Shown here piece by piece: positions 11,731-22,165 of a stretch of DNA of 39,018 bases. Positions within the stretch are counted from its first letter, which is position 1, and the number at the start of each line of letters is the position of its first letter. This stretch comes from Aquabacterium sp. Lineage in GTDB: Bacteria > Pseudomonadota > Gammaproteobacteria > Burkholderiales > Burkholderiaceae_C. Both the position numbers and the translations under genes were made by a program. The stretch is from the NCBI RefSeq assembly GCF_030652515.1, contig NZ_JAUSAR010000161.1, positions 1 to 39,018 of the forward strand. Reading direction: 5' to 3'. The notes under the pieces are model-generated. The model saw nothing but the letters and a program-made list of their open reading frames with translations, was not told the DNA's origin and searched no databases.

Positions 11731-13271
11731 GGCGTGCTCTCTGCCAGCAAGGGCAAGGGGGCGGTGTCGAACAAAGGCATCAAGGGCGTGACGTGGTCGG
11801 CATCCAGTTGGTCCAGCAAGGCCAGGATGTTCACCTGGGCCGACAGGGCATTGATGCGCGCGGTGACCAGGCTTTGCCGGGCGGTGTAGATCTGTTGCTG
11901 GGCGTTGAGCAGGTCGAGGTTGGTGCGCAGGCCGGCCACAAAGGCCTTGCGCAGCGCCTCGTACGTGGCCGAAGCGGTTTGCTCGACCTGGCGCTGCAGC
12001 GTGATCACCTGGCGGGCCTGCGACAAGGTCTGGTAGGCGTCGCGCAGGGCGGCTTCGACCTGGGCTTGTGCTTCATCGCGCCGAGCCTGGGCCTGGATCA
12101 GCAGGGCGGCGGACTCGCGGGTGCGGCTTTGCTGAAAACCGCCTGTGAACAAGGCCCAGTTCATCTGCACGCCGATGGCACGCTCCCGGGTGGTCTGGCG
12201 CTGGCTGAAGCCATCAAGCTGGGGCACTTCCCGGACCAGGCTGGTGCTGGCCACGGCGTCCACGGTGGGTTGCCAGCGTTCGGCGGTGCGGGCCTGGTCG
12301 GTGGCCGTGGCGGCCTTGACCTGGGCGAGGGCGTCACGCAATGGGGGATGGCGGTTGGGGGCCAGCAGCAAGGCCTCGTCCAACGATGACACGGCGGTCG
12401 GCAGGTCCGGGCTGTGTTCGTGGAAGCCGGTGGCCAGCGTCACCGCTTGGTGGCTGAGCCGTTCCAGTGTCAGCTTCTGGGTGGCCAGGCGGGCCTCCAG
12501 GTCCTGGACCGTGACCCGGCTCTGGTCGATGCGGGTGCGCGTTTCCAGCACATCCAGGATGGTGCCCGCACCGGCTTGCAGGCGGCGATCGTTGATGCGC
12601 CATTGTTCTTGCAGCAAATCCTGCTGGGCCAGCGTGAGACGGCGTTGTTCGGCCGCTTCGATGGCCATGAGGAAGGCCATGCTCAGTTCGCGGGCCACGT
12701 TGGTCCGGCTCCCCCGCGCCTGCCATTGCGCTTGTTCGGCTTGAGCCGCTTGCGCCTGGGCGGTGGCCTGGTCGGCGGCGCGCCACAGTGGCAAGGTGGC
12801 CGATACAGACAAGGCAGTGGCCGGTGTGTTCACCGTGGTTTCGTTGATCTGCTGGCGGCGTCGGCTGGCGCTGGCACTGGCATCGGCCCGGGGCATCCAG
12901 GCGGTGGCCCAGGCTTGTCGGCTCAGGGCCTGCGCGGCCTGGGCGCCCGCGTCAAAGGCCCGGTTGGAGGCTGCTTGCTGGTCGGCCGCCAGCAGCATCC
13001 GGGGCCAGGGCGTGGCTCTTGAGGCCTGCTCGCCTGCGGTTGGTGCAGGCTTTGAAGGGTGACTCGAGGGTGCCGGCCGGGGATCTTCCGGGGTGCTCAA
13101 GGACGTGGCCCAGTGCAAAGCCAAGGTGCCCGAGGCCAGGGCCGGCAACGGGGTGATCAGCAGGCCCAACGCCATGGCGAGTCGGCCCGCGAGGGCTTGG
13201 CATGCATGGACAAGCCGCCGATGTTCATCGTGGAGAGGGGGCAACACAGTGTGCAGGCGAGAGGAGGGCAT
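11727..13271 (-). CDS. TolC-family outer-membrane channel of a type I secretion system
   Basis: A 514-residue outer-membrane efflux protein with two internally repeated helical-hairpin halves, rich in Ala, Gln and Arg as expected for the TolC periplasmic tunnel. NLDLLNAQQQIYTARQSLV near residue 470 and the matching GTILDVLETRTRIDQSRV near 235 are the typical paired TolC motifs. A hydrophobic run LAMALGLLITPLPALASG (about 31-48) looks like a signal peptide, but it lies far from the ATG at 13271; an alternative in-frame ATG at 13175 begins just before it. No Shine-Dalgarno precedes 13271, which sits about 6 bp after a terminator. I keep the longer start because the shorter one lacks the basic n-region. 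It is the first gene of the exporter operon. Confidence 0.9.
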   Translation of the reverse strand: MPSSRLHTVLPPLHDEHRRLVHACQALAGRLAMALGLLITPLPALASGTLALHWATSLSTPEDPRPAPSSHPSKPAPTAGEQASRATPWPRMLLAADQQAASNRAFDAGAQAAQALSRQAWATAWMPRADASASASRRRQQINETTVNTPATALSVSATLPLWRAADQATAQAQAAQAEQAQWQARGSRTNVARELSMAFLMAIEAAEQRRLTLAQQDLLQEQWRINDRRLQAGAGTILDVLETRTRIDQSRVTVQDLEARLATQKLTLERLSHQAVTLATGFHEHSPDLPTAVSSLDEALLLAPNRHPPLRDALAQVKAATATDQARTAERWQPTVDAVASTSLVREVPQLDGFSQRQTTRERAIGVQMNWALFTGGFQQSRTRESAALLIQAQARRDEAQAQVEAALRDAYQTLSQARQVITLQRQVEQTASATYEALRKAFVAGLRTNLDLLNAQQQIYTARQSLVTARINALSAQVNILALLDQLDADHVTPLMPLFDTAPLPLLAESTP

Positions 13272-13277
13272 GGTGAG

Positions 13278-13316
13278 AAAAAACCCGCCGGGCTGCGACG
13301 GCCGGGCGGGTTTTTT
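13278..13316 (-). terminator. Intrinsic terminator between the GG-peptide gene and the exporter operon
   Basis: A GC-rich hairpin pairs CCCGCC (13284-13289) with GGCGGG (13305-13310), extended by a G-bulged GG/CC and by flanking A/T runs on both sides. Read on the minus strand it is followed by a run of six T residues, the standard form for Rho-independent termination; the plus-strand read also ends in seven T residues, so it could work both ways. It follows the peptide stop codon by 16 bp and precedes the tolC ATG by about 6 bp. Partial read-through would make the small peptide more abundantly than its exporter. Confidence 0.85.
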
Positions 13317-13332
13317 TAAACCTTCAAGCGGC

Positions 13333-13512
13333 TCAGGGCGCAGCCTTCTTCGTCACGTAAGGGATCTTCGTGGTCGAGAACAGGTTGATCGCGTAGATGC
13401 CTGCATTGATCAGCGGCACGCCATAAGCGTTGTATTCGGCGCGGTGGATCGCGTCGATCAGGCTTTCGCCGCCGCTGACTTGGGACACTTCCTGGGTGCT
13501 CAGAACTTGCAT
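13333..13512 (-). CDS. Double-glycine leader peptide (microcin/bacteriocin-like or signalling precursor)
   Basis: A 59-residue precursor. The leader MQVLSTQEVSQVSGG has L at -12, S at -11, E at -8, V at -7, V at -4 and GG at -2/-1, the pattern recognised by C39 peptidases. Cleavage would release a 44-residue, cysteine-free core with a charged, helix-prone start (ESLIDAIHRAEYNAYG), a hydrophobic centre (VPLINAGIYAINLF) and a basic tail (VTKKAAP); net charge is about +1. The start at 13512 follows AAGGA at suitable spacing; a longer frame to 13560 would add 16 basic residues before the leader and spoil it. The exporter operon lies just downstream on the same strand, a kinase gene lies upstream. 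No immunity protein is recognisable beside it. I do not recognise the core; toxin or pheromone are both possible. Confidence 0.85.
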   Translation of the reverse strand: MQVLSTQEVSQVSGGESLIDAIHRAEYNAYGVPLINAGIYAINLFSTTKIPYVTKKAAP

Positions 13513-13748
13513 GTTTTTTCCTTGTTTCAATGGTTTTTTGAAGGCGCCTTTGCGGGGCACGAAAGGAATTTAACAACGGCCGTTGTGGTGCCATTTCGGG
13601 GAATCCCTGGCGACCCTTTAGATCAGCGGCGGAGATACCCTTGAATCAGGAAGTTTTGAATGTCAGTTTGTCAGATATTGATCCTGCTGTCGTCAATTAA
13701 ACCCGTCAAGTGTCGCGGTCACGCGCCACGGCCCGGGCGCGGGTTTGC
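13513..13748 (-). promoter_or_regulatory. Promoter region of the GG-peptide gene
   Basis: These 236 bp separate the kinase stop from the peptide start and are visibly more AT-rich than the neighbouring genes. They hold a perfect 14-bp palindrome (13573-13586) and, overlapping it on the minus strand, TGGCAC-C-N4-CGGC (13579-13593), which keeps the GG and GC of a -24/-12 sigma-54 element at the right distance but lacks the TT of the -12 box. Further upstream, TTGACG with weak -10 candidates (around 13680-13707) could be a sigma-70 promoter. None is conclusive. No second small gene with a GG leader was found here. Confidence 0.4.
13573..13586. repeat. Perfect 14-bp palindrome upstream of the peptide gene
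   Basis: ACAACGGCCGTTGT reads identically on both strands. It is centred about 67 bp upstream of the peptide start codon, where an operator for a dimeric regulator would be expected. It overlaps the possible -12 region of a sigma-54-like element. No regulator gene of known specificity is adjacent, so function is inferred from position only. Confidence 0.5.
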
Positions 13749-15581
<1,833 letters not shown>

Positions 15582-15748
15582 CGGGAACGGCGGTCGGTAT
15601 GGGGTGCAACAAAGCCAGTTCTCAGTGTCGCCGTCTGACGCCGTTTTGCGTCGGGAAATGCCCGCACGCCAGGGCGCAGATCATGACGGAATGCAGCTTT
15701 CTCCACCCCTGAATGAGGGGCGTGGCCACATCGGGTATCGTGGTCGAC

Positions 15749-16675
15749 ATGCCCCACATCATCCAAGTCGCCAAGCTGTCCAAAACCTACGCCTCGGGCT
15801 TCCAGGCGCTCAAGGACATCAACCTGGACATCCGCCGTGGCGAGATCCTGGCCTTGCTGGGCCCCAACGGCGCGGGCAAGACCACGCTGATCAGCACCAT
15901 TTGCGGCATCGTCACCGCCAGCGCGGGCACCGTGGTGGTCGATGGTCACGACAATGTGTCCGATTACCGGGCTGCGCGCGACCTGATCGGCCTGGTGCCG
16001 CAAGAGCTGACCACCGACGCCTTCGAGACGGTGTGGGCCACGGTGTCCTTCAGCCGGGGTTTGTTTGGCAAACCGGCCAACCCGGCCTACATCGAGAAAG
16101 TGCTGAAAGACCTGTCGTTGTGGGACAAGAAGGACAGCAAGATCATCACGCTGTCGGGCGGCATGAAGCGCCGCGTGATGATTGCCAAGGCCTTGTCGCA
16201 CGAACCGCAGATCCTGTTCCTGGACGAGCCGACGGCCGGGGTCGATGTCAACCTGCGGCGCGACATGTGGAACCTGGTGCGCCTGCTGCAGAAGTCGGGC
16301 GTGACCATCATTCTGACCACGCACTACATTGAAGAAGCCCAGGAGATGGCCGACCGCATCGGCGTCATCAACAAGGGCGAGATCGTGCTGGTGGAAGACA
16401 AGGACGAGCTGATGCGCAAGCTGGGCAAGAAGCAGTTGACCCTGCAGTTGCAAGATGCGCTGCCCCAGTTGCCCGCCAGCCTGACCGAGCACGCCCTGAC
16501 CCTGTCCAACGAGGGCCGCGAGCTGACCTACACCTACGACTCGCTGGACGAGCGCACCGATGTCACAGCCTTGTTGTCCAGCCTGCAGCAGGCCGGCATC
16601 CGGTTCAAGGACATCCAGACCAAACAAAGCTCGCTGGAAGACATCTTCGTCAACCTGGTGAAGGACCACGCATGA
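15749..16675 (+). CDS. ABC transporter ATPase, YadG-like
   Basis: A 308-residue ABC-2-type ATPase. Walker [11 protein letters not shown]-loop LVPQELT, signature LSGGMKRRV, Walker [13 protein letters not shown] and H-loop TTHYIEEA are intact; after the nucleotide-binding domain (about 1-225) comes a C-terminal extension (about 226-308) typical of the YadG/DrrA group. The start at 15749 ([14 protein letters not shown]) fits the family; the frame is open to an ATG at 15713, which would add 12 residues. It overlaps the permease gene by 4 bp (ATGA). YadGH-like systems are present in many proteobacteria, and their substrate remains uncertain (export of a lipid, drug or polysaccharide has been proposed for relatives). 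Confidence 0.92.
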   Translation: MPHIIQVAKLSKTYASGFQALKDINLDIRRGEILALLGPNGAGKTTLISTICGIVTASAGTVVVDGHDNVSDYRAARDLIGLVPQELTTDAFETVWATVSFSRGLFGKPANPAYIEKVLKDLSLWDKKDSKIITLSGGMKRRVMIAKALSHEPQILFLDEPTAGVDVNLRRDMWNLVRLLQKSGVTIILTTHYIEEAQEMADRIGVINKGEIVLVEDKDELMRKLGKKQLTLQLQDALPQLPASLTEHALTLSNEGRELTYTYDSLDERTDVTALLSSLQQAGIRFKDIQTKQSSLEDIFVNLVKDHA

Positions 16676-17433
16676 ACTGGCACGCCGTCAAGGCCATCTA
16701 CGCTTTCGAGATGGCGCGCACCCGGCGCACCCTGATGCAAAGCATCATCTCGCCCGTCATCTCGACCTCGCTGTACTTCGTGGTGTTTGGCGCGGCGATT
16801 GGCACGCGCATCCAGCAGGTCGATGGCATCAGCTATGGCGCCTTCATCGTGCCGGGTCTGATCATGTTGTCGCTGCTCACGCAGAGCATCTCCAACGCCT
16901 CCTTCGGCATTTACTTTCCCAAGTTCACCGGCACGATCTACGAGTTGCTGTCGGCACCCATTTCGCATTTTGAGATCGTGCTGAGCTATGTGGGGGCGGC
17001 GGCCACCAAGTCCATCCTGCTGGGCCTGATCATCCTGGCCACGGCGGGGCTGTTCGTGCCGCTGCAGATTGCGCACCCGTTCTGGATGCTGCTGTTTCTG
17101 GTGCTCACTTCGGTGACCTTCAGCCTGGTGGGCTTCATCATTGGTTTGTGGGCCGACAACTTTGAAAAGTTGCAGGTGGTGCCGCTGCTGATCGTCACGC
17201 CGCTGACCTTTTTGGGCGGCAGCTTCTATTCAATCAAGATGCTGCCCCCGGTGTGGCAAACAGTCACCTTGTTCAACCCCGTGGTCTATCTGATCAGCGG
17301 TTTCCGCTGGAGCTTTTATGGCATGGCTGACGTGGACGTGGGCATCAGCCTGGCCATGACCTTGGGCTTCATGGCCGTGTCGCTGGCCATCGTGGCCTGG
17401 ATCTTCAAGACGGGCTACAAGCTCAAGCGTTGA
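16672..17433 (+). CDS. ABC-2 type permease, YadH-like
   Basis: A 253-residue inner-membrane protein with about six predicted helices and the ABC-2 membrane domain. The stretches [19 protein letters not shown] and [17 protein letters not shown] are characteristic of the YadH/NodJ group, and the C-terminus ends in a basic GYKLKR tail. Its start is coupled to the ATPase by an ATGA overlap, so the two make one exporter (two permease and two ATPase subunits expected). No periplasmic partner is encoded beside it. The substrate cannot be predicted from sequence. Confidence 0.92.
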   Translation: MNWHAVKAIYAFEMARTRRTLMQSIISPVISTSLYFVVFGAAIGTRIQQVDGISYGAFIVPGLIMLSLLTQSISNASFGIYFPKFTGTIYELLSAPISHFEIVLSYVGAAATKSILLGLIILATAGLFVPLQIAHPFWMLLFLVLTSVTFSLVGFIIGLWADNFEKLQVVPLLIVTPLTFLGGSFYSIKMLPPVWQTVTLFNPVVYLISGFRWSFYGMADVDVGISLAMTLGFMAVSLAIVAWIFKTGYKLKR

Positions 17434-17469
17434 GCTGAGCGCGCGTGATTTGGCGTGACGCAATTGGCG

Positions 17470-17489
17470 ATTGATCGTCATTGATCGGC
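17470..17489. repeat. 10-bp tandem direct repeat in the diguanylate cyclase promoter region
   Basis: ATTGATCGTC is followed immediately by ATTGATCGGC, two copies identical at 9 of 10 positions and exactly one helical turn apart. It lies just upstream of the candidate sigma-28 element and 40-60 bp before the first diguanylate cyclase start codon. The spacing suits side-by-side binding of a regulator on one DNA face, but no experiment or known motif supports this. Confidence 0.4.
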
Positions 17490-17495
17490 TGTCGC

Positions 17496-17522
17496 TCAAG
17501 ATTCCCATGGGGCGGTCGATAG
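17496..17522 (+). promoter_or_regulatory. Candidate sigma-28 (FliA) promoter for the tandem diguanylate cyclases
   Basis: TCAAGATT (17496-17503), an 11-bp spacer and GTCGATAG (17515-17522) match the FliA consensus TAAAGTTT-N11-GCCGATAA at 6 of 8 and 6 of 8 positions with exact spacing. Transcription would begin at about 17528, almost on the predicted ATG at 17529, implying a leaderless message or a start codon further in. That tension lowers confidence. Confidence 0.4.
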
Positions 17523-17528
17523 CACCGC

Positions 17529-18674
17529 ATGCGACAAACGCTTGACCATCTGCTGGACAGCTGGACGCCTGCCAACCGATGTTTGCTGGCAGTGCTGATG
17601 TCGTCCCCTTTTTTCGTCCTCTTCTGGCTGTTCAACAGCGCGGCATTCCTCAATGCGGAAGTGGCTGAGGGCGTGAACCACGGGACGCTGATCGCCCTGC
17701 AGTCACTCTTGAGTGTGGTGCTGATGATCAGCATCGTGATCGGCTCCTGGTTGTGGACGAGGCGCAGCCTGCCTGACCGTGTGCCCAAGGCCAACCTGCT
17801 GGTCACCTTCAACATCGGCCTGGGTTACCTGGCCATTGTGGTGGCCACCGGCGCCTTCACCACGGGCATGGCCCTGGTGCTGCTGGGCGTGCTGGCCGTT
17901 GGGCTGTTGCTGTTCAGCGTGGACACGATCCTGCGGGTGTTCATCGCGTGCTTGCTCATCCACTCCGGTCAGGATGTTCTGGTGATGTTGGGCTGGTTGC
18001 CTTACGCGCCCCTGCTCAATGCCCAGGCTTTCGAGGGTGGGGTGCCGACCTGGTGGTTGAGCTTGTGGCAGAACACGGTGTTCTACCTGGGCTGGGCCAT
18101 GATCCTGACCCTGGTGTTTGTGCTGTTCAAGCGTCTGGATGGTTTGCACCTGCAATTGGCCAAACTGTCTTACACCGACGTGCTCACGGGCTTGTCCAAC
18201 CGCCGCTATTTCATGGAGCGTCTGACCTCCGAGTCGCGCCGCTACGCGCGCTCGGGCGTGCCTTACTGCCTGATCCTGCTGGACGTGGACCACTTCAAAA
18301 GCATCAACGACCGCTATGGGCACCATGCAGGCGACGAGGTGCTGTGCCGCCTGGCCCAGATCCTGACCGAAGGCGTGCGCACGCCCACCGATCAGTCGGC
18401 CCGCATTGGTGGCGAAGAGTTCGCCGTGTTGCTGCCCGACACGTCGCTGGCGGCCACGGAGATCGTTTGCCGTCGCATCGCTGAAGGGCTGCGCCAGCAC
18501 ACCTTCAACGTCAAGGGTGAAAGTTTCCACCTCACGGTCAGCATGGGCGTGGTCGAGTGCCGTGGCGAGCCCATTGAAGAAGCCCTGAAGCAGGCCGACC
18601 GCAACCTGTACCGGGCCAAGCAGGGCGGTCGCGATCAAGCCATCTATTCCATGGCGGTGGAGGCGGTGCCATGA
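17529..18674 (+). CDS. Membrane diguanylate cyclase (GGDEF), first of a tandem pair
   Basis: A 381-residue protein that should make c-di-GMP from two GTP. The N-terminal half (about 18-205) contains about six TM helices and a conserved-looking patch WLPYAPLLNAQAF before a Trp-rich segment; I do not match it to a named MASE domain. The C-terminal GGDEF domain (about 217-375) has DVLTGLSNRRYF, the metal-binding LLDVDHFKSINDRYGH and the active-site loop RIGGEEF (GGEEF 294-298), so catalysis is expected. The RxxD inhibitory site is not formed (the spacing is RxxxD), suggesting weak product inhibition. The stop overlaps the next cyclase start by 4 bp (ATGA). Confidence 0.93.
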   Translation: MRQTLDHLLDSWTPANRCLLAVLMSSPFFVLFWLFNSAAFLNAEVAEGVNHGTLIALQSLLSVVLMISIVIGSWLWTRRSLPDRVPKANLLVTFNIGLGYLAIVVATGAFTTGMALVLLGVLAVGLLLFSVDTILRVFIACLLIHSGQDVLVMLGWLPYAPLLNAQAFEGGVPTWWLSLWQNTVFYLGWAMILTLVFVLFKRLDGLHLQLAKLSYTDVLTGLSNRRYFMERLTSESRRYARSGVPYCLILLDVDHFKSINDRYGHHAGDEVLCRLAQILTEGVRTPTDQSARIGGEEFAVLLPDTSLAATEIVCRRIAEGLRQHTFNVKGESFHLTVSMGVVECRGEPIEEALKQADRNLYRAKQGGRDQAIYSMAVEAVP

Positions 18675-19873
18675 CCCGGGCGCGACGGTGGCGAGAGCTC
18701 AAGCCCTGGCTGGCCGAACAACTGCTGGCCCGTCGGCCAGTGATCAGTTGCCTGCTGTTCTCGGCGGCCGCCATCCCCATGCTGTTGCTGTTCACGGGCC
18801 TGCACACGTTTGCGCAGGTCCATCCGCAGGCGCGGGCCTTCTATCACCCAAGCGCCTTGATGGCGGTGCAGGTGTTGCTGGTCTTGGTCATCGCGGGGCT
18901 GGCGGGGGTCAGCCTCCATTGCTGGGGGCGGCGCAAAACCGATGCGGCCTGCACCTGGCTGCCGATGCTCACCGTCACGCCCACCGTGGTGGTGTTGATC
19001 GCATTGGCCATCGCTTACGGGCTGAAGGACACCCCGGTCAGCGTGTCCGTGCTGACCGCGATCCTGCTGGCACGGGCCTTGTTCGATTTCAAGACGCTCA
19101 AGCCCAGTCTGATCATTGGTGCTGGTATGGTGCTTGTCAACGAGGCCCTGGTGGCGCAAGGGCTGGTGCCCTATGCACCACTGCTCAGCGGGCCGGTGTT
19201 CACGGGTGACGGCCTGGCTTGGTGGTGGCAGATCTGGTGCCGTGTGGTGCTGAACTTCAGCCTGCTGTTGTTCTCAGGCATGGTGTTCTTCCTGTTCAAC
19301 ACCCTGGGCGAGCGACGCCGCGAACTGGAAAACCTGGTGCGCACCGACATGCTCACGGGCCTGGCCAATCGCCGCAGTTTCATGACGCAACTGGAAATCG
19401 AATCTCATCGGCACGCGCGCAGCAAGCGCCCGTTCTGCCTGGTCATGTGCGATGTGGACCACTTCAAGAAGATCAACGACACCTGGGGCCACCCGGCGGG
19501 TGATGCAGTGTTGGTGGAGTTGGGCCGCATCCTCAAGAACACCACACGCGAGCAGATCGACACGGCGGCACGCATTGGGGGCGAGGAGTTCGCCGTGCTG
19601 TTGCCAGAGACTGGCCTGGCTCAGGCTGAGCGCGTCGCGCAGCTGATGTCGTCGGGGGTGCGCTCGCAGATCTTTGTCTACGATGGCAAGCAGTTCAGCG
19701 TGACGCAGAGCGTGGGCATTGCCCAGGCCTGCGATGGCGATGGCGATGGCGCCATGCGCGTGGCCGATGACAACCTGTACATCGCCAAGCGGCAAGGCCG
19801 GGACCGCATCGTGGCCTCGGTGGCGACATCGGCGGTGGCGCAGGATGCCAAGGTCGCCTGTGCCTTGAAGTGA
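18671..19873 (+). CDS. Membrane diguanylate cyclase (GGDEF), second of a tandem pair
   Basis: A 400-residue paralogue of the preceding protein. It has the same plan: about six TM helices (about 23-225), the shared patch LVPYAPLLSGPVF followed by a Trp-rich stretch, then a GGDEF domain (about 235-390) with DMLTGLANRRSF, CDVDHFKKINDTWGHPAGD and RIGGEEF (GGEEF 303-307). As in its partner, the residues before the active loop give RxxxD, not RxxD, so no I-site is formed. The ATGA overlap implies cotranslation, which could favour heterodimers (inference). A short Asp-Gly repeat lies near residue 355 (see the hexanucleotide repeat). Confidence 0.93.
   Translation: MTRARRWRELKPWLAEQLLARRPVISCLLFSAAAIPMLLLFTGLHTFAQVHPQARAFYHPSALMAVQVLLVLVIAGLAGVSLHCWGRRKTDAACTWLPMLTVTPTVVVLIALAIAYGLKDTPVSVSVLTAILLARALFDFKTLKPSLIIGAGMVLVNEALVAQGLVPYAPLLSGPVFTGDGLAWWWQIWCRVVLNFSLLLFSGMVFFLFNTLGERRRELENLVRTDMLTGLANRRSFMTQLEIESHRHARSKRPFCLVMCDVDHFKKINDTWGHPAGDAVLVELGRILKNTTREQIDTAARIGGEEFAVLLPETGLAQAERVAQLMSSGVRSQIFVYDGKQFSVTQSVGIAQACDGDGDGAMRVADDNLYIAKRQGRDRIVASVATSAVAQDAKVACALK
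19733..19750 (+). repeat. Three-copy hexanucleotide repeat inside the second cyclase gene
   Basis: GATGGC is repeated three times without error, encoding an Asp-Gly run (CDGDGDGAM) in a surface loop of the GGDEF domain. Changes in copy number by polymerase slippage would stay in frame. Confidence 0.6.
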
Positions 19874-19988
19874 GATGGTTGCCTGCGGGTGACTTCCGGC
19901 TCATCACCGCCCCGCGCTTTCACAGCAAAGCACTCAACCCACCACGCCCCGGACCACCCGTTCGCTCGGGGCAAACCGGCATTTTGGG

Positions 19989-20015
19989 CAAATGGCTGCC
20001 GGCTTTCGCCGATAC
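19989..20015 (+). promoter_or_regulatory. Weak sigma-28-like element before a hybrid kinase gene
   Basis: GCCGATAC (20008-20015) matches 7 of 8 bases of the FliA -10 consensus, 30 bp upstream of the kinase ATG, leaving room for a GGAAGAG ribosome-binding site. The -35 region at the required distance (CAAATGGC, 19989-19996) matches poorly, so this is only a possible flagellar-regulon promoter. Confidence 0.25.
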
Positions 20016-20044
20016 TGCCCGGGTGCCGAATGTGGAAGAGCTGA

Positions 20045-22142
<2,098 letters not shown>

Positions 22143-22165
<23 letters not shown>

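Noticed and set aside
13560..13744. A second GG-leader peptide or an immunity gene beside the peptide gene
   Set aside because: No frame on either strand in this gap gives a leader with GG or a small membrane protein with a ribosome-binding site.
15706..15720. Inverted repeat CCCCT-N5-AGGGG upstream of the ABC ATPase
   Set aside because: Five-bp stem with no further structure; expected by chance in GC-rich DNA.
18379..18410. c-di-GMP inhibitory site in the first diguanylate cyclase
   Set aside because: The Arg and Asp are four residues apart (RxxxD) instead of RxxD at the required distance before GGEEF; the same holds in the second cyclase.
19976..20002. Inverted repeat CCGGCA/TGCCGG after the cyclase pair as a terminator
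   Set aside because: Only six base pairs with a 15-nt loop and no T-run; it also overlaps the weak sigma-28-like element.
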